64,000 bases of DNA from Nicotiana tabacum (taxonomy: Eukaryota > Streptophyta > Magnoliopsida > Solanales > Solanaceae), in NCBI RefSeq assembly GCF_000715075.1, contig NC_134101.1, forward strand, positions 152,749,584-152,813,583, read 5' to 3'. The notes under the pieces were generated by a model. That model saw nothing but the letters and a program-made list of their open reading frames with translations, was not told the origin of the DNA and searched no databases. A program made the position numbers and the translations under genes. Positions 49,801 to 61,940 of the stretch are shown here, piece after piece; within the stretch, counting starts at the first letter, position 1; each line of letters starts with the position of its first letter.

Positions 49801-52800
49801 TCGCTTATAAAAAATCATCAGAACATTATGTTATCACAGCTTCAAAGATTCTCACCCGCAGCTATAAACAACGCTCTGAATTATATTGATTTTACTTCGC
49901 TGGTCAACAATGGGCACAAAACACTCATCCATAATGGAGAAAGCAACAGCTAACTTGCAATTGCACTCAATTTCAACTGGATCATCACTCAAATTTATAT
50001 CCCTGCCAAAATCACGATGTCGAAGAAGTGTCCAACAAAATCCTTCATCCATGTCATGCCTTACACCAAGAAGCATCTGCAGGCCCTCAAAAATCTGTTG
50101 AAGAACGTATGAGATTATTTCACTGCATAGAAACTAATGTGTATGTGTATGAATAAATTGTACAGATATAGTTTACTATTAGGTCGGAGGAAGAAAGTTC
50201 TAGATAACATTCCAGCTTATGGCATGGTCTTGGATCAAGTGAGACCTCACCACTAGCTGTGAGATAAACATTATCTTAGTTGTAATGTACTCCACATAAT
50301 AATTATACACCGGAGAATGGAGATGATATGGCAACTTCTCTCTTCTGTTTTCACCAGATTACATTAATAGCATGTGACAGATAAATGGAACTGAAAAACT
50401 TCTTCACGGTTAATTAATAATAATGTGATCTTGAAGTTGCAGAAACTGCAATGTATTTAAGTGGACAAGTGCAATACCTTCTGGCATCCCTTTCCGCAAA
50501 ATGTTAGATCTTTAGAATCAAAATCCAGAGCATCGTCACCAGGGACACAAGGCAAATGGACTGCAAAAGCCAAAGCCAATATGTTCGTATATTTCATCCA
50601 TCAATACATTCTACAAATTTAGGGCAAAAAATAACTACAAAAAAGGGATTTGGAAATATACATTTTCCCTCACACAAATGGCATGTCAACAACTCAGAGA
50701 CTAGCATGTCGTCCTGAACATCATTCTCTGAGGATTTTCTGACAAATGTCCCACAGAATTTGCATGAACAATAAACACATCGCCAATCTCCAGAAGGCAA
50801 CTTCTGCAACAAATTCAAAGATAGTAAGACATAATTCTGCTCAACGATTTTAGGAGTTAGTCGGGAGAGTTTATGAAAGCACCAGAGTTGCAACGTGTCT
50901 AGACTGACTATTGCTTCACCCAGTTGTCAAATAAGTGGTCCAGAAACTTCTGTAACCTCATTCTGACAACCATCATCCACTACTTAATTATACCACCTAA
51001 TTGAGGCAATACTATTTTTTTTATAAGTAATACGACCCAGATTGTGGCTGCGGAACAAAAAGTAAAGCCATATATTGGCTATCAAAGCCACAACTATCTT
51101 CTAGAACAAACAAAAGAATATGCAATATATTCCCATGGGCAGACCTCATCCTTTCTACTGCTTATACTTCTATTTCAATCTTGTTTTATATTGTAAACCT
51201 CTCTACCTATCCAAGAGCCAAACAGTGGTCATGACTCATTTCCCATCTTGCTCCATTGGTGACTCAAACCTCCAACCTCATGGAGGAAGGTGTAGGGTCC
51301 TTGTCACCAAGCTATCTCTCTGTGATTTCTAACTGCTTACACTTTGACAGAAGTGTACAACAAGTAGCAAAAAGACAGATTTGCAATAACTTCTTGATGC
51401 CACAGGCTTTTGGCAGCTGGGATAATTAAGTCAAACTCTGAACCAACTTACTGGCTGCCAGATTTGTAGCTACTGTATCTGCCAGAATGGTGAATATTCA
51501 ACCATAGGAAAGGTAACTTTTTTACCTTTTTGTGTGGTGTGAAATGATTCCATTAAATGCCCATTACCAAATGGTTTTGATGAATAAACATACTTTTTGC
51601 TTCGGTATGTGTAAGGAATACATATAAAGAATAATTTTGAAAAGAAAAAGATATCATGGATATATGATGTATTATATTCTAAAGAACTCGACAAGAGCAC
51701 CTTTTTCCTCCAACCTTGAGGTTGTGGGATCGAGTCACCAGGGGAGCAAGATAGGGGAGTTCCTAGGAGGGGTAAAAAAAATGAAAAATAAAATAAAAAT
51801 TCCAAAGCACTCCAAAATAAAGAAATTTACAGGTTCACATAAAGTTTATTAGTCTCAGAAATAATGAAGTTTAGACACAAAAAATTCAAACAATCTGTTT
51901 ATGGTACTAGTAAACTCCAACTGCTTTATTATCAATTGAAATTTGTCTGATTTTCCTGAATTTTTCAGCATTCTCAATAGTGCATTTGAAGTGCATTTAA
52001 ACCTTGAAGTGAGGCACAATGTTGATTGGCGCTTCCTCTCTTCAACAGAAACCAGTCAACCAGATGATTTTCTAAGTTAGGTTAATTAACTAAGCCCGTG
52101 GATAACCTATCCGACAAAGTAACGCTTGCGAATTTTGTCTTGAGATAGGGTGACACTAAATGATAAATATAGCCAGTAGAACTATATATTGATTGTTACG
52201 GAAATTCTATAGATGAATACGTTAAGTCAAAATTACAAAATTTAGTTCAAGAAAAGCAGTAAATTAGTTTGTATCAAAATGGAAGTGACAATTGAATTTT
52301 TTTTTTTAAAAAGCATATTATCTTACAATACCCTGGTGAATAACAATGAAGTATAAAGGGCAACCCGTGCACAAAGCACCCTGCTCATGCAGGGTCCGAG
52401 GAAGGTCCACACCCCAAGGAGTGTATGTAGACAGTCTACCCTAATGCAAGCATTAGTGCCTGCTTCCACAACTCGAACCCGTGACCTATAGGTCATACGG
52501 AAACAACTTTACCGTTGCTCCAAGGCTCCCCTTCGAATAACAATGAAGTATATTATCTTAAAATTCCTTGGTCAATAACAATGTGAAAACACCATATCAG
52601 CAACACCATTGGCAGTAAAACTCATGCATGTGGTACTCAATAAGACTGAACAAAATGCACCTCAAAAGTCATTGTTTTTCCTCATACGAGTTTTGCCAAC
52701 TGTCCCGCTAGGTGAGTCGTACAGTTGCTGGTTGATTTTTGCAAAAACTCGCAAGACTCAACTCCAAATGAATAGATTAAACAGAATTCTTAGCCCTGTA

Positions 52801-55800
52801 TTCTGTATACAACAATACTTCAGGAGGGCATAATATAATCTCCATCATACAAATAAAACGGGCAGTCCTACTAGAGCTTTGGTACACTTCCATTAACAAG
52901 TTTTACACCATATCCCACCTACGTAAAAAACATGTTAATGTTATGCCAAAATGCAAAGGTCTACATTTTGGGCAAAAATGAGGAGGCAATAAGGGGATTT
53001 TGCTATGCATATTGATTAGAAGGCGCTAGAAGGTTTTCTGTTTCCTCTTAAACCTAATCGAACCTTGAAGTGGAATGGCACAACCTAGACAAAATCTCAA
53101 CTAGAAAACCAATTAGTAGAGTGATCCTAACATATATGACTTAAAACTTAAAATTCTCAAAAAGTATTTAAGAAGAAAAAAAGCACTATACTTGACTCTT
53201 TTCAGACTAACAGACGTGACAGGAGAATTTATCAGATTCTTTGAACATAGATTGAAGTAAACTAAGCCAATGCAAAAGGGAAAAAAGCACAGGAATAAAA
53301 AGGTGGAAGAAGACGTGTCTTACTTGAATATCTAAGCAGCTTTGGTGGAAAGTTGAGGGGCAACTATCACAACATATCAAGTCACCCCCATCACCACAAA
53401 TGTTGCATGTATCATCGTTTGGGTCATCACCAACAATATTCACAGAATGAAAACCAATACGATCAATTTCATTCTGTTTATTCCATGAGTCCACCAGACA
53501 TTGCAAAAGAGACTGTCCTGACTGCAGAAACACATTCTGAAATGGCTGACCCAGCTCGCTTCCAGCATGGGATTCAAAATCAGCAAGCTTAAGTGTCTCA
53601 CCACAACAGCCACAACAAATTCCATCTCCTGTGATCTTTCCTGCTTGCTTCACTTTTTTCCTTCCACCATAAATGTAGTGCACCTGTGCATTAGATTGAA
53701 TAACCCCTAAATCAATCATCCACGCTAAAAGAGTTCGCTTCCCATCATACAGTATAAACTCATCACCATCTGAATCAACCCCTCCTCCCTTGGAACTCCG
53801 TGCCAAAAGAGCACAGGGCTTTCTGCGTTTTCCGTCTTCTGTATTTGCTCCCAACTTTTTCCTCCTTACTGCCACACTTAAGCTGTTTCCTGTTTTGGTT
53901 CCAAAACTTAAGTTGCTTTTGGCAGATTGCTTCTTTTTGGTCATTTTCTTGCTTGTTTTACATCCAACAACCTTTTGCTTCTTCTTTCCCTTGTTCTCTT
54001 TTTCTTTCCTACCTCTGAACAGTGTGCTGAATACATCCTCCGGTATAGGAGTAAATGCAGACCTGGTCTTATCATCAGCAGCTCCAGCTTCAACTCTCTC
54101 TTTAAGCCTCTTGTATGCCAAAGTGACTGACCAATGTTGTCTTCCTTCCGGATCATACCAGATTGCGTCCTTATAATCTTTTGTTAACCTGGGCCTGTAC
54201 TCAACAGTCCAACCTGACTTCATAAGCATATCGATTATCTGCTCTCTAACTGCCTGCTTTTGTTCCCTAACACCAAATTCCTTCACCTCAGTCTTGCTTC
54301 CTTTCGACTTACTCTGCTTATCATGATATGGATCACTGCTGAGCCTTTTGTTTCCATCATTTCCAGGACCCTCGTTATTAACTTCAGCATTTGCTTGTTC
54401 AGTGCCTTCCTCGTACCCAAGAGCCTCTTCGACGCCATTTGTCTGATTCACCTTGAGATGCTTTGAGCCCTTAACAAGACCGTCGGCCTTTTCATCGTTC
54501 ATGCTTCTCTTGGGACCCCTCGATTTGTCTTTTTGGCTACTGGTCCCTTGCATCTTTGGAGGTCTTCCACGACGGCCCTTCGGCTTTTGCTTTCCCCTCT
54601 CTATCAGTCTTGCATTAACATCATTCCTTGCCTTGAGTATTTTCATGCCAGACGGATCAATGTTGTTCTCTGTTTTTGAACTGGACACACCTGCATCCTT
54701 TACTCCAAAAACATGCTTCTTACCATCAATAACAGCCACTGTACCTGACCTCAAGACCCTTTTAAACTGACCCATAGAAAGCACTGTATTCACCTTCTGT
54801 CTTTTGACTTGATCATCAGCAGGAAGCTCAACATCCTCCGCATCCTTTCTTTTCCTCCCTCTACCTCTCTTGCGTACCTTAATCTTGGCTTCATCACTAC
54901 TGGCATCAACTTGTTCACCGGCAGTGGCATCGTTATCGTGGCATTCAGAAGCCTCAGCTTCAGTTCTTTTCCTTCCTCTGCCTCTCTTCCCAGGCTTCTT
55001 CTCGCTCTTATCATTGCTTTTATCTTGCACTTGGCTAATGTCATCAATGCTGCTCTCCGAAATCTTTGTTATTTCCCCTCTTTCAACACCCACCAGATCA
55101 TGAATTCCCTGCTCAATTTGTCTTCCAGGTGAAGAAACACCTGACTCTCCCTTAAGAGATACCGAGCCATTAGAAATCAGTCCTCTTTCAAGGAAGTCAC
55201 CATCATGAGAAACATCATCCTTTCTTGAATCCTTAACCTCCTTCTTTTTCCTCCCCCTCCGCCCTCTGCCCTTACTGGTATCAACCTCGCCATGCGGCTC
55301 ACCATTACCATCACAAGCTACATTAATTTTAATTACTTCGCCATTTTCAACAGCAGTTCCCTCCTCATATTTTCTTTCTTCCGAAGGCCTCGACGTGCCC
55401 GACATCAAAGATAAACCCTTATTTTCAAGCTCCACCTGACAGGAAGTTTTATCCTCTGTTGAATCCTTCACCTTCTTTTTTCTTCCTCGCTGCCTCCCAA
55501 CAACAATGTCCACTCGATTCTTCTCCGGAAGCTTCACTTGCATCAGCGGGTCTTCGTCCCCGACTTCACCAACAATTCCCTCAGCCTTCTCAGAGTCAAC
55601 ATCAGCAATGACACATTTAGGGACATCACACTCATCATCATTTTCACAAACTTCTGTGATAGACTCATTTAAATCAAGATCTTGCTTAGAAACTGAGTCA
55701 GTCAAAGTCAAAGTAGGCTCCATTTGCTCAGACGGATCCCTATTCAAATCCAACTCATGTTTCATTGTACTACACATGGTACTTCCTTTCAACCCCTCTT

Positions 55801-55804
55801 CCAT
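46816..55804 (-). CDS. IDM1-like PHD-finger/GNAT histone acetyltransferase, 8 exons
   Basis: Proposed coding exons (minus): 55804-53324, 50803-50662, 50560-50478, 50094-49856, 49291-49205, 48915-48816, 47612-47402, 47240-46816. All junctions have GT/AG, and the frame stays open for 1255 residues. Domains: a DLNRDP EAR-like motif (19-24), five basic RGRK/RGRP hooks in an acidic, low-complexity half, an MBD/TDBD-like region (about 520-590, [12 protein letters not shown] and [12 protein letters not shown]), and a second conserved block starting [11 protein letters not shown] (about 690-780). The PHD finger follows (about 800-845, [20 protein letters not shown]) with further CxxC pairs, then a GNAT fold (about 900-1070, [34 protein letters not shown]). 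Arabidopsis IDM1 reads histone and DNA marks and acetylates H3 to guide DNA demethylation. This copy belongs to the same nuclear family; orthology to IDM1 itself is not shown. Confidence 0.9.
47369..47395. repeat. (TG)n(TA)n microsatellite in last intron
   Basis: GTGTGTGTGTGTGT followed by TATATATAT, directly next to the splice donor of exon 7 (minus strand). Length variation here could affect splicing, but that is only a possibility. Confidence 0.85.
48697..48745. repeat. (CTTTTT)n hexamer repeat in intron
   Basis: About seven copies of CTTTTT. On the gene's strand this is an AAAAAG purine run in the intron after exon 6. Confidence 0.9.
51236..51318 (-). mobile_element. SINE head fragment, TS-like
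   Basis: On the minus strand: TCCTCCATGAGGTTGGAGG, then a B-box-like GGTTTGAGTCACC (51259-51270) and GGAGCAAGATGGG. The arrangement matches the tRNA-related head of TS-type SINEs. The tail is absent. It lies in intron 1 of the IDM1-like gene. Confidence 0.55.
51690..51772 (+). mobile_element. SINE head fragment, TS-like
   Basis: GAGCACCTTTTTCCTCCAACC, then the B-box-like GGGATCGAGTCACC (51726-51739) and GGAGCAAGATAGGGGAGTTC. It is the same head type as 51236-51318 but in opposite orientation and 3'-truncated. Confidence 0.6.
52356..52534 (-). mobile_element. Au-type SINE with target-site duplication
   Basis: 179 bp on the minus strand. It starts GGAGCCTTGGAGCAACGGTA (A box), has the B box GGTTCGAG (52472-52480), AATGCTTGCATTAGGG, and ends in GGTTGCCCTTT, as Au SINEs do. 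It is flanked by a perfect 18-bp duplication gaataacaatgaagtata at 52338-52355 and 52535-52552. The complete duplication implies a moderately recent insertion into intron 1 of the IDM1-like gene. Confidence 0.88.
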
Positions 55805-57660
55805 CTTGAATTTTTATTTTTTTTTGGTTGCTAAAATTAGGTTTTACTTACAAAAACCATGAAATCAATAACTTAAAAAACCCTACAATTAAAACCAGAA
55901 ATTAGAAAGAAAAAAAAGTAATACTAACAAATACCAAATGATTTAAAAATGCAAAAGAAATTAAGTCTTACCAAGAAAGTTCAGTATTATGAAATCTGTG
56001 GACCAGTAACATCATACAGGACAAGTATTACTGTATTTCCATTTGAGAGTTAAAATCAGCTGAGAATATAGTGTGTGATTAGGGCGATTTGGGTTTTTAC
56101 TGAGAGAGTCGGGTTGGGGGTTTTAGGAGTTGGAGGGTTGTATTACTTTTGCAGATCTTTTTGTTTTTCGTTTCCCAGGTAAGGACGAGGAGGAGGACCA
56201 ATTGTAATTTTGGAGGGAGACTCATTTATTTTGGATTTATTTCCCATTTTCCCTCCATTGCGTGTTTGCCAAAATTGAAGATCCTTTTGTGATGCCAATG
56301 AAGCTTAGCCTTATAAGTAATATTAGAATTAATATTAGAGTCGTCTGGTAGGGTGTATAAAAATAGCAGTGAGTGTGGCGTATAAGTAATATTAGAATTA
56401 ATAAAGCTGTGATTACTATTTGGTTTGGTGTATTAAAGGTTTTGAAATAATAGTTTTATCTTTATATATGTTTGTTGATGTATTAAAATTATGGTATTTG
56501 TAATGCTATTATTTGCTAAGTATAAGTGTGCATAGCCAATACAAGTATTAGCTATAGATAGATTGAAAAATACTATCAAATGATGAATTAATAATATCAA
56601 AGCTAATTTATATATTATGTTACCTAATAGATCCTACTAAACTACTCTTAAGTGTAAGTGGAATCTTCGAAATATGGTTTACCTTTGGCTTGAGGTGTCA
56701 TTTATATACATTTATATTATTTAATTAAAGTGAAAAACGTATTTGAAGTTGAAATTAAAAAAGGATATTCGAAGTAGTTGTGTTTGGATATTAATTTTAC
56801 TTCGGCAAAAAAGTAAGGATTTATATAAGAAAAATATTATTTTACTTAATACATTTCAAATAAGTTTTATATACGGTTTATTTTATTCCCAAAAGAATTG
56901 ATGTCCAACTTCTTATTAAAAATTTAATTAGAACACGAGTGATATACTTAGTAATTTTGTACTATATCAGTAGTATTTTGTTTACTTAGATTTTTTATAC
57001 GGTGTATTCTTTATTAGTCATGTTGAACTATCTTAATCCGATACGCACTTTACTAATAAGAGGGAAATTTTTTGAATGTTAGTATTTTAATTTATAAAAG
57101 GAATTTTTTTTTTGAATATATGTTGACTTCGTAGTGTTATAATAAAATATAATAGAAGATAGTTCGAAGTTTAAATATAAAAAAAATACTCCTATAAGGC
57201 GATCATGTGCTTCTATTTACGAATTTTAAAATTCTTATTTTGTGGGATAAATGTTGCTATCTCGAGATGATACAACAAATGTAAATGCTTAATTTAAATT
57301 GAAGGAACGAGTCCGAAGCCAGGGGAGGGGGCAAACCGTAGTTGCTATCTCCTTAGCTAATTGACTGTCCGACAAAATAATCTTTGCCATCCCAATAATT
57401 CCAATTTCTCAAAGTTTTCTTTTAGTGAAAGTATATGTAAGGTTTTTCTTTGTCTTTGATAAAGTTATATTATATTCATACGTTAGTTTTCTTACATCTT
57501 CTTTGCCACAAAAAGAAACTATTAGTACATGTTTCTCCTGACTTTGTACCAAGTATATTTTGATACATTTCCTCAAAATCAGCTCTCCCACTTTCAGATG
57601 GAGTCCGGAACCAAAATGTGATTCTTTTGGACTCAAACTACACAAATAGGTGGTAAAAAA
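55805..57660. other. Upstream region of the IDM1-like gene and AT-rich spacer
   Basis: 55805-56280 should hold the 5' UTR and promoter of the minus-strand gene; I see no reliable TATA box. The rest is AT-rich and non-coding, with MITE-like composition around 56330-56640 (TCGTCTGGTAGGGTGTAT) that I could not delimit. Confidence 0.4.
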
Positions 57661-57673
57661 AATGACCTTTTTA

Positions 57674-57928
57674 TATATAGCGCCATAATACCTGGCGCTA
57701 TATACTAACAGTAACGGTACCGTTAAAGTATAGCGTCAGGTATTATGACGCTATACTGTAAAATCTACCATGGCCAGGTATAGCGCCACAATACCTGACG
57801 CTATACATACATCATTAATGTATAGCATCAGGTATAGTGGCGCTATACATAGATTTTCCTGGCCCCACCAATAATTCGTGACTTCAATAATTCAAAAGTG
57901 TATAGTGCCAACTTTTTGGGCTCTATAC
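57674..57928. repeat. Cluster of five related palindromes, GTATAGCGYCA type
   Basis: Five imperfect inverted repeats of 29-31 bp lie at 57674-57704, 57727-57757, 57778-57806, 57820-57848 and 57900-57928. The first two have perfect 12-bp arms (TATATAGCGCCA/TGGCGCTATATA and AGTATAGCGTCA/TGACGCTATACT). The last three share the GTATAG...CTATAC frame. The cluster ends 34 bp before a TATA box of a MULE transposase gene. The half-site GTATAGCGCC recurs in the 61152-61921 array. It may be the subterminal or promoter region of the transposon. Confidence 0.85.
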
Positions 57929-57961
57929 CTATATAAAAAAAAATCCCGGCTGGCCATTTCC

Positions 57962-57969
57962 TATATAAA
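57962..57969 (+). promoter_or_regulatory. TATA box of the MULE transposase gene
   Basis: TATATAAA, 99 bp upstream of the ATG at 58061. Confidence 0.6.
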
Positions 57970-58060
57970 GAGGTTAGGATTGTATAGAAATTCATTCAAA
58001 TTTTTTTTTACCTCTTGTTGAAACGTTTATTGTTCTTAAATTCTCCAGCATTTTTTCATT

Positions 58061-61017
58061 ATGTCTGAAGAGCGTAGAATAAGAGTTTCATTATATTGGG
58101 GGGGTGAGGTTGTGATGGAGAATAACTCCGTGGGCTATAGTTTACCTGCTCAGTGTCATGTTAAATTGCCACTTACAATAGAGTACGATAAATTGATATC
58201 GTTGTTACGCAAAAAACTGAGTGTGAGGAAACGTTCAGTGATACTTAAAGTAACCGGAAGATATCTGTATTCTGTCACTCCGCAAGGGGTTGCTTTTTAC
58301 TCGGAGTTTAACATCGACGATGATGAAACTTTGAGTGATTTTCTGAGGATTCCGGACGAATGCCGGAAATTTCTTGTAATCACAATGTTGGAGATGTACG
58401 TGAAGGTCGAAGACGTTCCAAAAAACGAGGTTGTGCGTAGCAGAGATACCCCCCAGTCATCGGGTGGTTATTATGGAGCAGTTTTTGCCGGACAGGTTTC
58501 GGATGAAAGAGTTTTCCTTGATTTAAACTTATCACCGCCGGCGAATGAGCAGCGAGAAAATAATTTATACCCTGTTTTCCATAATTCACAAGACGAGTGG
58601 TAAACTTCAATTTTCATTTGTGTTAATTATGTATATTTTTGGCTTATTGAATTTGTATTAACGCTCATATATTTAATAGGGGGTACCGGCCGGATATGAA
58701 TTTTACAGGTGGCCTATCCGATAGTCATCACTTAATTAAAAACGTCCATCATGAAATTTCATCACATTACGACTTGTAAGTGAAATGATATAGCCATATG
58801 GAAATCATTTATTAATTCAGTAGCTTATATATTTGTTGGTTGTGCAGTGAAAACGAGCAAGTTGAACCACCCGTACTCACTCAATTGACCGAAAACGACG
58901 TATTACATCGGGATCTGGCAGATGCACAGTGTGAGGAACAGAACAGTGATTACGATAACAATGCCGATGAATCCGGAGATGAGACACCCTTTTTTCGTGA
59001 GGATGGTGATGAGCAGGATGAGGATGAAGGACCTGATTTGAAGAGAGACCCCGCTAGACGAAGAGTGTATGAGTCCGAAGTGTCGTTTCATTCAAGGGAG
59101 ATTCCTTACATTGATAACTTGCCAACCGTGCCGGATGTGGAAGCTCTAACAAGAGATTTTGATGAAATCCGGACAGCAATATGGGATGAGTCTAGACCAA
59201 CGGTGCTTGCAAAGGGGATGTTTCTTCCTGATAAAACGCGCTTAAGCAGGGCTCGTAAAATGCACAACGTAAAAGAGTGTCGTGAGATGCAGGTATGGGA
59301 GTCAAGTCCGATGGTATACAAGGTTGTTTGCCGCAGGTGGTTTTGGCCATGTAATTGGATGTTGCGTGCGACCAAAAAGAAGACAGGTATGTGGAAAGTG
59401 GGTAAATACATTCCCACCCACACATGCGAAATGGACACATTCAACGGGAATCACTTCAACTTGGATATTGACTTGATTTCTCTTGTACTTATTCCGCATA
59501 TCGAAGCGTACATAAGGTATACAATCAAAGAGTGCATTACATCGGTCCACCATGAATATGGCCATACCATTACGAAAAGAAAGGCATTTCTCGGGCGCAA
59601 ACGAGCGTTTGAAATTGTCTACGGTAATTGGGATAAGTCATTTGCATCTCTGCCAAAGTACATGGCCGTACTGCAGCACTTTAACCCCGGGACAGTTGTT
59701 GAATGGAAGCTTGAGCAGAGTCCGGAAACACCAGAATACATATTCAATTACATGTTCTGGGCGTTTAAGCCAGTAATTGATGGTTTTTCGCATTGCCGGC
59801 CAGTAATATCCATAGACGGAACTCATGTCTATGGAAAGTACGATATCAAGCTATTGATAGCTGTGGGAGTGGATGCTAATGGACACATATTTCCTCTAGC
59901 TTTTGTTGTTTGTGCCAATGAAATCACAGAGACGTGGACGTTGTTTTTGAACTACATGAAAGAGCACGTTGTCAAACAGCGTTCAGGTATTTGTTTAATA
60001 TCTGATCGGCACGGTGGTATATTAAGTTCTGTGGAGAACTTGCCTGCATGGCAAGAACCTTCTGCATACCATCGTTACTGTGTGAGGCACTTTAAGGCCA
60101 ATTTCCAAAAGGCACATCCCAACAAGGATCTATATGATTTGATGTGGATGGCAGCAACAGACCACCAACAGCATAAATTCCGGAGACATATGGATTCTAT
60201 CAGGCAAGAAGACGAGGCAGCCTATCATTGGTTAATGCGAAATGACCCTAAAAAGTGGACGTTGCATGCGGATGGTGGCAGACGATGGGGAATTCTTACT
60301 ACAAACGTATCAGAGTCCTTCAATGGGTTATTGAAGTCGGCAAGAGGATTGCCCGTCACAGCCATGGCGCGGATGTAGTTCAAGCAGATGGCGGATAGGT
60401 TTGTTCAACGGTCTACAGCTGCAATGGAATTGATGGAGAGGGGTGTTGAATTTATGCCAGTGCCTATGAAGAGATTTGAGAAATACAGACGGCGAGCACA
60501 TTGGCATTCATTTTTGCAGTATGATAACGAAAGAGGTATTTTTGAAGTTCGCACCGTTATCCATAATAATCGGGGTAATAATATACATATTGTAAATGAA
60601 TCTATAAGGTTATGCTCCTGTGGGAAATGGTCCATCTACCACATGCCTTGATCACATGCCATCAAGTGTTTTCAACGTGTTGGTTATGCGGAGACCAACT
60701 ATGTTGATCAACAATATAGTGTTTCCAAGTACCTAAACACATATAGTGGTCAGTTGCAGCCAGTGGGTGCTGAGCATTATTGGCCTCCGGAACCATTTAA
60801 AATGGTGTGTAACAAGTCCTATTTGCGTAAAAGACAGGTGCAGAAGAGAACACGTATACGGAACCAAATGGATATTAGTGACACTGTTTATGCGCGCAAA
60901 TGTGGTATATGCTCGCAAACAGGACACGACCGTCGTAAATGTCCTTCAGTTGGATTGGGTGGCAAAACTAATCAAACTCGTGGTGGGTGTTCTTCTAGTG
61001 TACCTAACTACCCATGA
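58061..61017 (+). pseudogene. MuDR-type MULE transposase, three exons, two nonsense codons
   Basis: Proposed exons are 58061-58599, 58680-58775 and 58848-61017 (GT/AG sites, consistent phase), giving 934 codons. The N-terminus (IRVSLYWGGEVV...) is a PB1-like fold common in plant MULEs. An acidic linker and the MuDR zinc-binding-like region follow (VYKVVCRRWFWPCNWMLRA). The DDE core has SIDGTHVYGKYD (about 59812-59840), LISDRHGGI (about 59995-60020), CVRHFKANF and TTNVSESFNGLLKSAR. A SWIM finger (CSCGKWSIYHMP-stop-SHAIKC) and a zinc knuckle (CGICSQTGHDRRKC, about 60903-60945) complete it. In-frame TAG at 60376-60378 and TGA at 60649-60651, the latter at a SWIM cysteine, disable it. MULE transposase cuts and inserts the element DNA in the nucleus. 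Confidence 0.88.
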
Positions 61018-61151
61018 GTTGATGTTGTAATAATTAGTTGTTATATCTATGTTGCAAGATTTATGAAATAAAATTATGCTTGTTAACTATTATTTGTACT
61101 TTCCCATTTTACCTATTTAAATAATAATTTAATAAAATTATCTGTATATTT

Positions 61152-61921
61152 ATTATGTGTGCGTTGTCTTGTCGAACTGAAAAAGCTGACCAGCTGACAT
61201 AAAGTTGTCTTGTCAACATCATGATATTTAACACGCAAAGTATAGCGCCATTAGATAGTCCGTTATGTGTGTTGTCTTGTCGAACTGAAAAAGCTGACCA
61301 GCTGACATAAAGTTGTCTTTCAACATCATGATAGTTAACACGCAAAGTATAGCGCCATTAGATAGTCCGTTATGTGTGTGTTGTCTTGTCGAACTGAAAA
61401 AGTTGACCAGCTGACATAAAGTTGTCTTGTCAACATCATGATATTTAACACGCAAAGTATAGCGCCATTAAATAGTCCGTTATGTGTGTGTTGTCTTGTC
61501 GAACTGAAAAAGTTGACCAGCTGACATAAAGTTGTCTTGTCAACATCATGATATTTAACACGCAAAGTATAGCGCCATTAGATAGTCTATTATGTGTGCG
61601 TTGTCTTGTCGAACTAAAAAAGCTGACCAACTGACATAAAGTTGTCTTGTCAACATCATGATAGTTAACACGCAAAGTATAGCGCCATTAGATAGTCCGT
61701 TATGTGTGTGTTGTCTTGTCGAACTGAAAAAGCTGACCAACTGATATAAAGTTGTCTTGTCAACATCATGATATTTAACACGCAAAGTATAGCGCCATTA
61801 GATAGTCCGCTATGTGTGCGTTGTCTTGTCGAACTGAAAAAGCTGACCAACTGATATAAAGTTGTCTTGTCAACATCATGATATTTAACATGCAAAGTAT
61901 AGCGCCATTAGATAGTACATT
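61152..61921 (+). repeat. 110-bp tandem repeat array, seven copies
   Basis: Seven near-identical units of 107-110 bp. The landmark TATAGCGCCA occurs at 61241, 61348, 61458, 61568, 61678, 61788 and 61898. Each unit also has TTGTCTTGTCGAACTGAAAA and CAACATCATGATA. The array ends about 20 bp before a TATA box. Minus-strand open frames here are repeat artefacts: the unit is not a multiple of three. Confidence 0.95.
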
Positions 61922-61940
61922 ATGTGGGTGTTGTCTCGCC

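Noticed and set aside
51259..51739. tRNA-like B boxes (GGTTTGAGTC, GGATCGAGTC) as possible tRNA genes
   Set aside because: No cloverleaf or acceptor stem can be formed; the surrounding text matches SINE heads.
53790..55862. Several plus-strand open frames opposite the IDM1-like first exon
   Set aside because: Shadow frames of a long, well-supported minus-strand exon with clear domains.
56330..56640. MITE-like AT-rich stretch with TCGTCTGGTAGGGTG
   Set aside because: No convincing inverted end or target duplication could be matched by eye.
61109..61895. Series of overlapping minus-strand open frames with near-identical 75-78 residue products
   Set aside because: They are translations of the 110-bp tandem repeat in rotating frames; no start context, domain or conservation beyond the repeat itself.
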